Origin: Actinomycetota bacterium
GTDB lineage: Bacteria; Actinomycetota; Thermoleophilia; RBG-16-64-13
Assembly (NCBI GenBank): GCA_012514635.1
Contig: JAAYZX010000028.1
Coordinates: 1-54,839, forward strand
Reading direction: 5' to 3'
Length of the DNA stretch: 54,839 nucleotides
In this document: positions 1 to 11,579 of the stretch, piece by piece
Layout: the number at the start of each line of letters is the position of its first letter
How positions within the stretch are numbered: position 1 is the first letter of the stretch
Program-made: the position numbers and the translations under genes
The notes under the pieces: model-generated
What the model saw: the letters and a program-made list of their open reading frames with translations, nothing else
Databases searched by the model: none
Told to the model about the DNA's origin: nothing

Positions 1-608
1 AAGAACTTGCTGAGATCAACAATCTCCGGCTCCCGCGCCGCATTGTCTATCATGGTCTTGCCATCAGCGCGCACAGCCGCCATCATCAGGTTCTCTGTAG
101 CCCCTACGCTGGGGTACTCGAGCAGGATATACGTGCCCGTAAGACGCTCCGCGGTAACCTCAATGAAGCCGTGATCCGATGTGATCTCAGCGCCCAGCTG
201 CGTAAGGCCACGAAGGTGAATATCAATCTTGCGTGGGCCCAAATTGCAGCCCCCGGGCATGGATACCCGCGCATGGCCGAAATGCGCCACCAACGGTCCT
301 ATGATCTGGATGGATGCACGCATTTTTTGCACCAGCTCGTACGGAGCCGTCTGGCTAACCACGCTCGTGGTGTCAATATTCATGGTCCCAGCGTCGAACG
401 AAACCACTGCACCCAGGTGCTCCAACACCTCACTCATGGTGCGCACATCTTGAATATCCGGCACGTTGCGCAGGGTATAAGTAGCCGGCGCCAGCAAAGC
501 AGCCGCCATGAGTTTGAGCGCTGAGTTCTTAGCTCCGGACACCGGCACCCGTCCGGAGAGGCGTACGCCTCCCCGGATCAGGTACCGTGAAGCGGTGCCT
601 GGTTCCAC
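1..608 (-). CDS. murA: UDP-N-acetylglucosamine 1-carboxyvinyltransferase, N-terminal part
   Basis: Transfers the enolpyruvyl group of PEP to UDP-GlcNAc, the first committed step of peptidoglycan synthesis, in the cytoplasm. Only the first 202 residues are present; the gene runs off the left edge. Lys27-Asn28 in SGAKNSALK and the catalytic Cys121 in PGGCNLGPR match K22, N23 and C115 of the E. coli enzyme. The start is a GTG at 606-608 with GAGGG about nine bases upstream; I see no better in-frame start. It follows atpC by 27 bp, an arrangement common in Gram-positive bacteria, so it is probably read from the atp promoter. Some genomes carry two murA paralogues, so the copy number here is unknown. 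Confidence 0.95.
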   Translation of the reverse strand, partial: MEPGTASRYLIRGGVRLSGRVPVSGAKNSALKLMAAALLAPATYTLRNVPDIQDVRTMSEVLEHLGAVVSFDAGTMNIDTTSVVSQTAPYELVQKMRASIQIIGPLVAHFGHARVSMPGGCNLGPRKIDIHLRGLTQLGAEITSDHGFIEVTAERLTGTYILLEYPSVGATENLMMAAVRADGKTMIDNAAREPEIVDLSKF

Positions 609-635
609 GATAACGAGCCCTCGATCGCGCGGGCC

Positions 636-1085
636 CTAAACCTTCCGCAGGACCTTGAGTTGGTTAAGAGCGGCTTTGAGAGCCTTCTGCTCCCGAAACG
701 GGTAGAGCTTCTCCTGACCTTCTGGAAGCCTGCCTTCTTTAATCATGGCCAGGTTCGCCAACGCACGATCACGAGCTCGAATGGCTTTGTCTTCATCAAT
801 CTCCGTAGCCAGCTCCGCAGAATCAGCCAAGATGATGATGCGATCCTGCTGCACCATGGCAAACCCTTCCGCCACGGCCAACGACATCCACTGATCGCCG
901 AGCGTCTTGACCCTCAGTTCGCCGATATCCAGCATGGCCACAAGCGGCGCGTGTTGCGGCAGGATGCCGATCTCACCGTACGCGGCGGGGATAACGACCA
1001 TAGCTACGTCGCCCTCGAAGACCAAGCCGTCCGGATCAACCACTTCCACCCGCAGGAACGAGCGATCTTGGCTGTTAACGGCCAC
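636..1085 (-). CDS. atpC: F1Fo ATP synthase epsilon subunit
   Basis: Epsilon subunit of the F1 central stalk; it links gamma to the c-ring and can inhibit ATP hydrolysis. At 149 aa it has the usual two parts: a beta-sandwich (about 10-95, including the IGILPQHAPLV segment) and a C-terminal helical hairpin (about 100-149) rich in Glu, Lys and Arg. The start is GTG, three bases after the atpD stop, and its Shine-Dalgarno GAGGAG lies in the last codons of atpD. That suggests translational coupling of beta and epsilon. Identity rests on sequence and on its position as last atp gene. Confidence 0.96.
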   Translation of the reverse strand: MAVNSQDRSFLRVEVVDPDGLVFEGDVAMVVIPAAYGEIGILPQHAPLVAMLDIGELRVKTLGDQWMSLAVAEGFAMVQQDRIIILADSAELATEIDEDKAIRARDRALANLAMIKEGRLPEGQEKLYPFREQKALKAALNQLKVLRKV

Positions 1086-1088
1086 CGT

Positions 1089-2564
<1,476 letters not shown>

Positions 2565-2567
2565 TCA

Positions 2568-3455
2568 TCAGGCCAGGGCGTCGGCTCCGGCCACCACTTC
2601 CAAGATTTCCTGCGTAATGGAAGCCTGCCGAGCCCGGTTCATGGCCAGGTTCAGACTGTTGATCATGTCGATAGCCGAGTCCGACGCGTTGCGCATAGCC
2701 GTCATGCGCGCCCCGTGCTCACTGGCCGAACTTTCCAGAAGGGCCGAGAACACAGCCATCTCCACATAGGTCGGAAGCAGATCGCGCAGGATCTTGCCCG
2801 GCCCGGGCTCGAAGATGAACTCCATATGAGGGGCTACCACATCCGAAGCGTACTTGGTGACCACTTCTTCCTGGATGGGGAGGATGACCTCGTCGATGAG
2901 ATTCTGTTCCATCGCCGTCTTGAAGCGGTTGTAGACTAGATGAACCGCGTCAACATCCTGTACTGAGTAAGCACGGATGAGAACATCGGCAATAGTCTGG
3001 GCGTTCAGGTAACGGGGCCGGTCGGTAATACCCGTGTAGACTCCTACCAGGTGGTACCCCTGGAACCGGAAGGTCGAGACACCCTTCCTGCCCACGACAT
3101 GAAGATCAACTTCCACATCCTGAGCTTCATACGTTCTCTTGAGCTCCAACGTACGTCTGACAACGTTGGCATTGAACGCTCCACATAAACCGCGGTCCGC
3201 CGTGAAAGCGAGCACGGCAACCCGCTTGGTATCCATACGAGGCTCGAGCAAAGGGAGCCCAGTCCCGCTGGTTGGCGCGTAGCGCACCAGGCCGGCGATA
3301 AATTCCATCATCCAGTGAGCATAGGGCCGCGCTTGTTCGATGCGCTGCTGGGAGCGACGCAGCCGCGCCGCCGCCACCATCTCCATGGCTTTGGTGATCT
3401 TCCTGGTATTTTCCACCGAGGCGATGCTCTGCCGGAGGTCCTTTTGGCTAGCCAC
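2568..3455 (-). CDS. atpG: F1Fo ATP synthase gamma subunit
   Basis: Gamma subunit, the rotating central shaft inside the alpha3-beta3 hexamer. It is 295 aa. The N-terminal helix (SQKDLRQSIASVENTRKITKAM) and the C-terminal helix (MRNASDSAIDMINSLNLAMN) form the conserved coiled coil, and the ADRGLCG motif lies between them. The start is GTG with GGAGG nine bases upstream. It lies 13 bp after atpA. Confidence 0.97.
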   Translation of the reverse strand: MASQKDLRQSIASVENTRKITKAMEMVAAARLRRSQQRIEQARPYAHWMMEFIAGLVRYAPTSGTGLPLLEPRMDTKRVAVLAFTADRGLCGAFNANVVRRTLELKRTYEAQDVEVDLHVVGRKGVSTFRFQGYHLVGVYTGITDRPRYLNAQTIADVLIRAYSVQDVDAVHLVYNRFKTAMEQNLIDEVILPIQEEVVTKYASDVVAPHMEFIFEPGPGKILRDLLPTYVEMAVFSALLESSASEHGARMTAMRNASDSAIDMINSLNLAMNRARQASITQEILEVVAGADALA

Positions 3456-3468
3456 GGTCGCCCGCCTC

Positions 3469-4984
<1,516 letters not shown>

Positions 4985-5001
<17 letters not shown>

Positions 5002-5557
5002 CTGAACCCTCCAACCTTGCCGTTGGGCTAATCAGGCGGGCGCGCAGTTGATCCAGCCGATGCCGGATGCTGGCGTCCGCGATTCTGTCACCGATACGTA
5101 GCTTCGCTCCACCGACGATGCTCTCATCCACGGTGAGCACCAACTCCACGGTCTTCTGCAGCGAAGACTCGAGTGACGCCTTGATCTCCGCCTTCAACTC
5201 CTCCGGTACCGGGCGCGCCGTTGTGAGTACAACGGTCACAACATTGCCGGCCTCTTCCACCAGGTTGCCAAAGGCCTGATCAAGATCGTCGAGTATCTCC
5301 TCCCGTCCTTTGTCAATCAACAAGCGAAGGAGGTTGCGGACGAGAGGGTCTCCCCCTTCGGTCAGTTCAAGCACCAAGCGTTTCCGGGTCTCACCGGCAA
5401 CATCTTGGTCCCTGAGCACGCTCCGCAGCTCATCGGAACCACGGACCGCCTCTACAAAGGCGTGCAAATCCCGGCGTACCGGCTGCACTCTGCCCTCTGC
5501 CTCCGCAGCGCGGAAGAGGGCGTCAGCATAGACTCTCGCGATCTTGGCCTCGCTCAC
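4985..5557 (-). CDS. atpH: F1Fo ATP synthase delta subunit
   Basis: Delta subunit, which joins the peripheral stalk (b subunits) to the top of F1. It is 190 aa, a normal length, and opens with the family pattern [13 protein letters not shown]; the C-terminal part holds the conserved [20 protein letters not shown] segment. The start is GTG 13 bp after the atpF stop. Its last 17 bp overlap the start of atpA. Confidence 0.95.
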
Positions 5558-5570
5558 CTGCGCCTCTTCC

Positions 5571-6077
5571 TCAGTTGCTGTTGGGTCGCATCATTTCGAC
5601 TTCGGCCAAGGCTTCGCGGATGAGTTGCATGTCCTCATCGGCGGTCAGGCCGCGGCTGGTTGCCTTTTCGGCGGCCGCCAGAGCAAGGTCGGCCACCTGT
5701 AGCTTAATGTCCGCCAGCGCCTGTCTTGTCTCGCGCTCAACTTGTTCGCGTGCCCGCTCGAGCGTGCGCTCGGCCTGCTCTTTGGCCTCATTGACTATCT
5801 CAGCCTTGGTCGACTCTCCAACCTTCCTCGCTCGCTCCATGATCTCCTCGGCCTCAATGCGGGCGTCGGCGAGCTGCTGCTTGTATTCCGCCAGCAGCAC
5901 GCGTGCTTCTTCCTTCACACGCTCAGCGCCCTCAATGGCGTCGTGGATCTCCGCCTGCCGCTTCTTCTGCATGGCCATCATTGGTTTGTAGGCCACCTTC
6001 CAAAGGGCGAGGATGAGGATGATGAAGGTGACGGCAGACCAGATGAATAGCCCGGGTGATACCTCAAAGATGCTCAT
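5571..6077 (-). CDS. atpF: F1Fo ATP synthase subunit b
   Basis: Peripheral stalk subunit, normally a dimer in the membrane. It is 168 aa: one transmembrane helix (about 8-28, GLFIWSAVTFIILILALWKV) and then a long, highly charged helix to the end (about 35-160), rich in Glu, Lys, Arg and Ala. This is the standard layout. ATG start; no strong Shine-Dalgarno is visible. A strong hairpin (6106-6135) separates it from atpE. Confidence 0.96.
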   Translation of the reverse strand: MSIFEVSPGLFIWSAVTFIILILALWKVAYKPMMAMQKKRQAEIHDAIEGAERVKEEARVLLAEYKQQLADARIEAEEIMERARKVGESTKAEIVNEAKEQAERTLERAREQVERETRQALADIKLQVADLALAAAEKATSRGLTADEDMQLIREALAEVEMMRPNSN

Positions 6078-6105
6078 GCTCGACTCTCGCGCTCCTCAGT
6101 CGTAT

Positions 6106-6135
6106 GCGTCGGGGGACCGTTCGGCCCCCCGACGC
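6106..6135 (-). promoter_or_regulatory. Strong hairpin between atpE and atpF
   Basis: A perfect 10-bp stem (6106-6115 with 6126-6135, GCGTCGGGGG type) with a 10-base loop sits 15 bp after the atpE stop. No U-run follows on the minus strand, so a simple terminator is unlikely. A 3' structure behind atpE could protect that message from exonucleases and raise the yield of subunit c, which is needed at about ten copies per enzyme. The structure is seen; the role is inferred. Confidence 0.65.
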
Positions 6136-6149
6136 CCTGTATCCGAATC

Positions 6150-6410
<261 letters not shown>

Positions 6411-7202
6411 TTAGTGGCCGGCGTAGATTGCGGACTCTATATAGATCACCGAGAGGAGCGCGAAGATATAGGCCTGAAGGAAGGCCACGAAGATCTCGAA
6501 ACCAGTCATAATGATGACGAACAGCAACGGCGGCACGGCAATAAGGAAGTTCTGATACTGCAGCACCAGACCGATCATCACCAGTATGACCAGATGGCCG
6601 GCGATAGTATTGCCGAAAAGTCGGATTGCCAGCGACAGCGGTTTGAAGAGCTCGCCCATCAGGTGAACGACAAAGAAGATGAGGTGCAAAGGGATGGCAA
6701 GCGCCACGGGCACACCGGGAGGCGTCAGCCACGACCGGATGTACCCCAACTTATGCCGCTTGAATCCCTGAAACTGGGTTATCAAGAAGACCACAATTGC
6801 CATACCAAAGGTGACATTGATATTGGCGGTAGGCGTATATGGCTTCAAGATCTCGGGCTTTGGAATAAGCCCAATAACGTTCATAGTAAAAATATAAGTA
6901 AATATAGTGAGAATAATATAGTAATACTTCTTACCTTTCTCACCGAATTGCCCCGTGAGGTGGCCGGTAGAGAAGTTCAGTAGCGATTCTCCAATGGTCT
7001 GTAAACCACTTGGTTCTTTCTTGAGTCTCTTTGCGATAACCAAATAAAAGATGAATACAAGCAGAGCCGAGATCCACATGTAGAGAACCGCGTTGGTAAT
7101 GGAAAAATCAAAGGGACCCAGCTTAGGAATCTGAACAATAGTCTGAACATTCAGTTCATGAAGCGCCTCTGCTACCTTATTCGCTCCGGCTTCTGCTGAC
7201 AC
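6411..7202 (-). CDS. atpB: F1Fo ATP synthase subunit a
   Basis: Stator channel subunit of Fo, an integral membrane protein of 263 aa with five to six hydrophobic helices. The essential arginine is Arg194 in LAIRLFGNTIAGH. GTG start with AAGGAG about six bases upstream. Codons for residues about 88-108 (6878-6941) are markedly A/T-ending (TAT, ATA, ATT, ACT, TTT), unlike the G/C-ending use of neighbours. The protein there (YYYIILTIFTYIF) is itself rich in amino acids with A/T codons, which explains part of this. Confidence 0.96.
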   Translation of the reverse strand: MSAEAGANKVAEALHELNVQTIVQIPKLGPFDFSITNAVLYMWISALLVFIFYLVIAKRLKKEPSGLQTIGESLLNFSTGHLTGQFGEKGKKYYYIILTIFTYIFTMNVIGLIPKPEILKPYTPTANINVTFGMAIVVFLITQFQGFKRHKLGYIRSWLTPPGVPVALAIPLHLIFFVVHLMGELFKPLSLAIRLFGNTIAGHLVILVMIGLVLQYQNFLIAVPPLLFVIIMTGFEIFVAFLQAYIFALLSVIYIESAIYAGH

Positions 7203-7214
7203 TAGGAACTCCTT

Positions 7215-7526
7215 CTAGGGAAGCACTTGAGTCGACGTCCCCGAGGTGTGCCTACCCTTAGTGAATCTATGTAGGAAGAACACACTCAGCACCGTGAAAC
7301 CAACTGCAAACGCTATGGCCGTGATAAAAAGATTCAACGGCGTCCACGCCCACAGCGCCCAAAACACCAGACCCAACACAACCAGCCGTACAAAAAAACC
7401 CGCAATCGATAGCAGCGGGGCCATCTTACGCCAGCGCGCCAGCACCAGCGATTGGGTACGGAACCAAGCGACTTCATACAAGACCGCCAGCACCAGACCC
7501 ACTACTATCGACACCCCCGCTATCAT
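7215..7526 (-). CDS. atpI: ATP synthase subunit I-like membrane protein
   Basis: Small protein of 103 aa with three predicted membrane helices (about 1-20, 37-60, 65-86) and a polar C-terminal tail. Position as first gene of the operon, just before atpB, and size fit the AtpI/UncI group, which assists c-ring assembly or magnesium supply. Sequence conservation in this family is low, so the name rests mainly on topology and place. The ATG overlaps the stop of a tiny upstream reading frame by ATGA. Confidence 0.75.
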   Translation of the reverse strand: MIAGVSIVVGLVLAVLYEVAWFRTQSLVLARWRKMAPLLSIAGFFVRLVVLGLVFWALWAWTPLNLFITAIAFAVGFTVLSVFFLHRFTKGRHTSGTSTQVLP

Positions 7527-7582
7527 TGGGCCGGCCTCTCCCTACCTATATCCAATCGCTGCGCCACATCATCCTCTTCCAT
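7523..7582 (-). CDS. Possible 19-aa leader ORF before atpI
   Basis: An ATG at 7580-7582 opens a 19-codon frame rich in charged residues (MEEDDVAQRLDIGRERPAQ). It ends in a TGA that overlaps the atpI ATG as ATGA. An in-frame TTG at 7607-7609, with GGGAG nine bases upstream, would give 28 aa. It may couple ribosomes into atpI or be chance. I recognise no homologue. Confidence 0.3.
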   Translation of the reverse strand: MEEDDVAQRLDIGRERPAQ

Positions 7583-7705
7583 TGCGACCCAGCTACCAAC
7601 CCGGCCCAATGAGGGTCACTCCCGCTAATGGGCAAACGAAGGAACCCGGGCCATCCGGCGGCCGCATTGCAGCACGTGTAACTCGTTAAACCCAGAAGCG
7701 CCGGT

Positions 7706-7735
7706 ATTATAGAACAGGCTTGATGGAGACCGCAA
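7706..7735 (-). promoter_or_regulatory. Promoter of the atp operon
   Basis: On the minus strand a perfect -10 box TATAAT (7706-7711) lies 18 bp downstream of a TTGCGG -35 box (7730-7735). Transcription would start near 7699, about 170 bases before atpI, and read the whole atp-murA block. This is the best -10 match in the window. Confidence 0.75.
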
Positions 7736-7774
7736 GGCGGGTTTTAAACCGCATATGCAAGCCACGCGCGCACA

Positions 7775-8245
7775 TCACGTTTGGTTGGCCGGCCGGCGAG
7801 TTTCCGGCAGCTGCATCAAACGTGTCCCGGCTTCCTCAAATACCTGTACCGCCAAATCATCCGGGTAGTCACCTGCGTAGTACAGGGTGACAATGCCGGC
7901 GTTGACCAGCATCTTCGCGCACAGCACGCAGGGCTGGTGCGTGCAGTACATCTCCGCACCATTTATGGATATGCCGTGGTAGGCGGCCTGGATGATTGCG
8001 TTTTGCTCTGCGTGCAGACCGCGGCAGAGCTCGTGTCGCTCTCCTGAAGGAACACCCAACTGATCTCGCAGACACCCCACGTCTACACAGTGAGCCACAC
8101 CTCGTGGGGCGCCGTTATAGCCGGTAGCTAGAATCTGACGGTTGTTGACAAGCACAGCGCCCACCCGGCGCCGTAGACAAGTAGATCTGGTGGAGACCAC
8201 GCATGCGATCTCCATGAAGTACTCTTCCCAACCGGGGCGACTCAA
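7775..8245 (-). CDS. dCMP deaminase family protein
   Basis: Zinc-dependent cytidine/deoxycytidylate deaminase, expected to convert dCMP to dUMP for dTMP synthesis in the cytoplasm. With the start chosen it is 156 aa. The zinc site is HAE (78-80) plus PCVLC (Cys106, Cys109); the segment [21 protein letters not shown] is family-typical. I chose the TTG at 8243-8245, with GGGGG eight bases upstream, because it gives the usual N-terminus [17 protein letters not shown] at 8275 would add ten residues. It overlaps or nearly abuts glyA. The same family includes ComEB. Confidence 0.93.
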   Translation of the reverse strand: MSRPGWEEYFMEIACVVSTRSTCLRRRVGAVLVNNRQILATGYNGAPRGVAHCVDVGCLRDQLGVPSGERHELCRGLHAEQNAIIQAAYHGISINGAEMYCTHQPCVLCAKMLVNAGIVTLYYAGDYPDDLAVQVFEEAGTRLMQLPETRRPANQT

Positions 8246-8264
8246 GCGTACACCCCCATATCCA

Positions 8265-9530
8265 TTATCGATCAAGGCTTGGGTACAAAGGAAATGCAGA
8301 GGTCAACGCCAAGGACTGTGTCCGCAATTCAGCAAGCCGCGAGGACCCGGGCTTGGTGGTAACCACCTCGGAGATTATGCGGCCCACTTCTTTCATCTCG
8401 GGCGGACCAAATCCGCGTGTAGTCATGGCAGGAGTCCCTAAACGAAGACCCGAAGTCACCTTTGGCGGTCTCTTATCTCCCGGCACAGTATTCTTGTTGG
8501 TGGTAATACCGGCCTGGTCCAGCAACTCCTGTGCTTCCAGTCCCGTGATATCCATATCGCTGAAGTCCAGCAGCAGGAGGTGATTGTCGGTCCCGCCTGA
8601 GACCAGCCGGATACCGTGGTTCATAAGCTCTTCGGCAAGAACCTTGGCGTTCTGCACAGTACGATGCTGTTTCTCTTTGAACTCCGTCGTGGAAGCCAAG
8701 TGGAAGCAAACAGCCTTGGCGGCGATGACATGCTCAAGCGGCCCTCCCTGTGTGCCCGGAAAAACGGCTCTATCCACTTCTGTCGCATACGCGGAACTAC
8801 AGAAGATGGCCCCCGCCCGAGGGCCGGCAAGAGTCTTGTGCGTGGTGGTCGTGACCAACTGCGCGTGGGGGAAGGGAGACGGATGCTCGCCGGCTGCGAT
8901 CAGGCCCGCGATATGAGCCATGTCCACCATCAACATGGCGTCTACCTCATCAGCGATGGCGCGAAATGCCAAAAAATCGATAGTGCGAGGATAGGCGCTG
9001 GCTCCGGCCACAATCAGTTTGGGCCGGCATTCCTTTGCGGCAGCACGTACCAATTCATGGTCAATGCAACCCGTCTCTTCCGACACACCGTAATGGAAGA
9101 AGCGGTAGTTGCGACCGGAGAAATTGACTTTGAGACCATGTGTGAGATGGCCGCCGTGATCGAGCCGCATAGCAAGAACGACATCGTCGGGCTCGAGGGC
9201 GGCGTAATAGGCTGCTGCATTTGCCTGCGATCCGGAGTGCGGCTGAACGTTGGCATGCTCCGCTCCAAAGAGCGCCTTGGCCCGGTCAATGGCCAACTGC
9301 TCAATCTGATCGATGATCTCGCAACCGCCATAATACCGCGCTCCGGGATAACCCTCAGCGTACTTGTTGGTGAGAACACTGCCCACTGCTTGGAGTACGG
9401 CCAACGGCACAAAGTTCTCGGACGCTATGAGTTCGATATTCTCCTGCTCACGTGCCATTTCCCTTCTGATCAGCCTGTTGATCTCAGGGTCGACCTGCGC
9501 CAACGCTAGATCCGCGTAGCTATCGGTCAT
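8265..9530 (-). CDS. glyA: Serine hydroxymethyltransferase
   Basis: PLP enzyme interconverting serine and glycine while charging tetrahydrofolate with a one-carbon unit. It is 421 aa, the normal length. The PLP lysine is Lys232 in [14 protein letters not shown]. Other family marks are LIASENF (34-40), [13 protein letters not shown] (57-69) and the [10 protein letters not shown] segment. ATG start, overlapping the rpiB stop by ATGA. With the downstream dCMP deaminase it suggests a dTMP/one-carbon supply group. Confidence 0.98.
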   Translation of the reverse strand: MTDSYADLALAQVDPEINRLIRREMAREQENIELIASENFVPLAVLQAVGSVLTNKYAEGYPGARYYGGCEIIDQIEQLAIDRAKALFGAEHANVQPHSGSQANAAAYYAALEPDDVVLAMRLDHGGHLTHGLKVNFSGRNYRFFHYGVSEETGCIDHELVRAAAKECRPKLIVAGASAYPRTIDFLAFRAIADEVDAMLMVDMAHIAGLIAAGEHPSPFPHAQLVTTTTHKTLAGPRAGAIFCSSAYATEVDRAVFPGTQGGPLEHVIAAKAVCFHLASTTEFKEKQHRTVQNAKVLAEELMNHGIRLVSGGTDNHLLLLDFSDMDITGLEAQELLDQAGITTNKNTVPGDKRPPKVTSGLRLGTPAMTTRGFGPPEMKEVGRIISEVVTTKPGSSRLAELRTQSLALTSAFPLYPSLDR

Positions 9531-9967
9531 AGTGATTCGGCCTCCATAATCATCTGGACGCGTCGTGTGTGGCGTCCTCCTTGAAACTCAGCCGCCAACC
9601 ACGAACGGAGTATATCGACGGCGACACCTGGACCCACCACCCGAGCTCCCATGCACAGGATATTTGCATCGTTATGCTCGCGGGCCATGCGTGCAGAGAA
9701 GCAGTCGCTCACCGTCACGGCACGCACCGGCGCCGCCCTGTTAGCCGCAAGCGCCATACCGATTCCGGTGCCACAAAGGAGCAATCCCATATCCGCAGTT
9801 CCGGCCTCAATGGCCCGTGCCACCTTGACCGCAAACAGCGGATAGTCTACTGATTCTTCGGTCATGGTACCAAGGTCCTCTACCCGATGATCCTGGGCCT
9901 CTAATTCTTCCATCAAAATCCCCTTCAACGGAAGCCCAGCGTGATCACAAGCTACAACGTAACGCAT
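9527..9967 (-). CDS. rpiB: Ribose-5-phosphate isomerase B
   Basis: Interconverts ribose 5-phosphate and ribulose 5-phosphate in the pentose phosphate pathway. It is 146 aa. The catalytic Cys65 lies in [15 protein letters not shown], with Asp8-His9 (CDHAG) and His98 (AREHNDAN) of the active site. ATG start. Its TGA overlaps the glyA ATG. The order prfA-prmC-sua5-rpiB-glyA is conserved in many Gram-positive genomes, which supports the call over galactose isomerase LacA/B. Confidence 0.96.
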   Translation of the reverse strand: MRYVVACDHAGLPLKGILMEELEAQDHRVEDLGTMTEESVDYPLFAVKVARAIEAGTADMGLLLCGTGIGMALAANRAAPVRAVTVSDCFSARMAREHNDANILCMGARVVGPGVAVDILRSWLAAEFQGGRHTRRVQMIMEAESL

Positions 9968-10006
9968 ACCGACCGATCCCTCCAGCCCCTCGACGCGAAC
10001 ATCGCG

Positions 10007-11563
10007 CTAGGATAGCAGAAAGCCTATACGCTCCAGAACCTCAGCGCCCGACACAACTCCCTCTCGCAGAACTATTGCCGTGCCATCCTCGTCGACCGAT
10101 CTGAGGTCAACCACGGTAGATGCCGACCCACTTGGTGAGGCGGCCGCCTGTGCCTCGAGCAGCACGGCACAGGCGGCCGCCACCTCACCCGGCACCTCCT
10201 CCGGCCCCCAGGCCGCATCCTCTCCGCCACGATTCGCGCTCGTAGCGGCCAACGGAACCCCTAACGCGGCGAGCAGGCCTAGAAGCTCCGGATGATCAGG
10301 AACACGAACGCCCACGGAGCCTTCTGATCCGAGCGAAGCGGCTTGCGGTAGGTCCGTCGCCACTACAAACGTGTAAGGTCCGGGAAGGAGCCCCTCAAGA
10401 ATCCGCACGGCGGCAGAGCTCAAGCCCGGAAGCGATGCCGTCGCGGCCTCCACCGAGGAGAACATGACCTGGAAGGGCTTGTCCTCCCTGCGCCCCTTGC
10501 CCTCCCGGAGGGTCCGCCTACCCTTCGCGCTATCCCATGCCGTCGCCAGACCGTACACGGTATCGGTGGGTGTACCCACAATAGCGCCGGCAGCCAGCGC
10601 CTGTCGTACGGTCTCCAGAACGTGCACTTGGCGGCTCTCTGTGGACCTCGTCAGTCCTGCTATCGACAGCCGGGGCGCCCCGGGCTTGGCCATGCATACT
10701 ATCCGCTCCTTGCCCGAGAGGTCGCGATAAACCCGGATGTGACAAAACCCCGTGCGGCGCGCCATATTCATCACACGCTCTGCCTGTGCAAAACCTATCT
10801 CGAGGAACAACCCCCCTCCAGGACGCAGCACGCGGGCTGCATCCGGCAGCAAACGCCGATACACGTCCAGCCCGTCCGGGCCACCACGCAGGGCCTCCTG
10901 TGGTTCAAAATCGCGAACATCGCGAGCCAAGCCTCCCCACTCCTCATCCGACACATACGGCGGATTGGACACTATCGCCATCAGCGATTCCGCGGGAACG
11001 TCGCTCAGCAGATCCCTGCAATCGAAGCTTACCAAATGGGTCACACCGGCCGCTTGGGCATTGGCAGACGCCACCTTCAGCGCAGCTGAACTCGAGTCCA
11101 GAGCAAGAACCGATACCCCGCGCTCTGTCGCCAGGCTAAGAGCAATAGCACCGGAACCCGTTCCTACATCACAGACGCGAGAAGCTTGGCCTCCGCCACA
11201 ATCCCACAGCTCTGGAGGATGCACCGCCAACCAATCCAGCACATGCTCAACCAGTTCTTCGGTCTCCGGCCTAGGGATCAAAACGGCAGGAGACACCCGC
11301 AATCTGAGATGGCGAAAGTAAGCCGTTCCCAGAATGTAGGCCACGGGCTCATGGCGCGCGCGCCGCCTGACATGCTCGCGAAATCGGTCCACCTCTTCAC
11401 TCGTCAGAGGTCGATCGTACTGAAGATAGAGATCGATGCGTTCGAGATTCAGCGCGTGAGAGAGCAGGAGTTCGGCGTCTAGCCGCCCCGATTCACTACC
11501 CCGAGCAGTCAGATAGTCGCCCGCGGTAGACAGCAGGCGCGATACGGTCCATGTAGGGAGCAC
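10007..11563 (-). CDS. prmC: PrmC glutamine methyltransferase fused to Sua5/YrdC domain
   Basis: Two enzymes in one chain (518 aa). Residues about 1-293 are PrmC, which methylates the GGQ glutamine of release factors: an N-terminal helical domain, SAM motif DVGTGSG (132-138) and NPPY (200-203). Residues about 312-518 are a Sua5/YrdC/TsaC domain, which makes threonylcarbamoyl-AMP for the t6A base of tRNA: PTDTVYGL (332-339), KGRREDKP (356-363), the ATSAN segment and STVVDL. In related operons these are two neighbouring genes, so the fusion looks like loss of the stop between them. I chose GTG 11563 because it gives the usual start LPTWTVSRLL; TTG 11599, overlapping prfA, is also possible and the ribosome site is weak for both. 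Confidence 0.93.
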   Translation of the reverse strand: MLPTWTVSRLLSTAGDYLTARGSESGRLDAELLLSHALNLERIDLYLQYDRPLTSEEVDRFREHVRRRARHEPVAYILGTAYFRHLRLRVSPAVLIPRPETEELVEHVLDWLAVHPPELWDCGGGQASRVCDVGTGSGAIALSLATERGVSVLALDSSSAALKVASANAQAAGVTHLVSFDCRDLLSDVPAESLMAIVSNPPYVSDEEWGGLARDVRDFEPQEALRGGPDGLDVYRRLLPDAARVLRPGGGLFLEIGFAQAERVMNMARRTGFCHIRVYRDLSGKERIVCMAKPGAPRLSIAGLTRSTESRQVHVLETVRQALAAGAIVGTPTDTVYGLATAWDSAKGRRTLREGKGRREDKPFQVMFSSVEAATASLPGLSSAAVRILEGLLPGPYTFVVATDLPQAASLGSEGSVGVRVPDHPELLGLLAALGVPLAATSANRGGEDAAWGPEEVPGEVAAACAVLLEAQAAASPSGSASTVVDLRSVDEDGTAIVLREGVVSGAEVLERIGFLLS

Positions 11564-11579
11564 GAGTGGTCGCCAGTAG

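Noticed and set aside
8616-9509. 297-codon plus-strand frame over glyA
   Set aside because: Antisense to conserved PLP-enzyme motifs; no support of its own.
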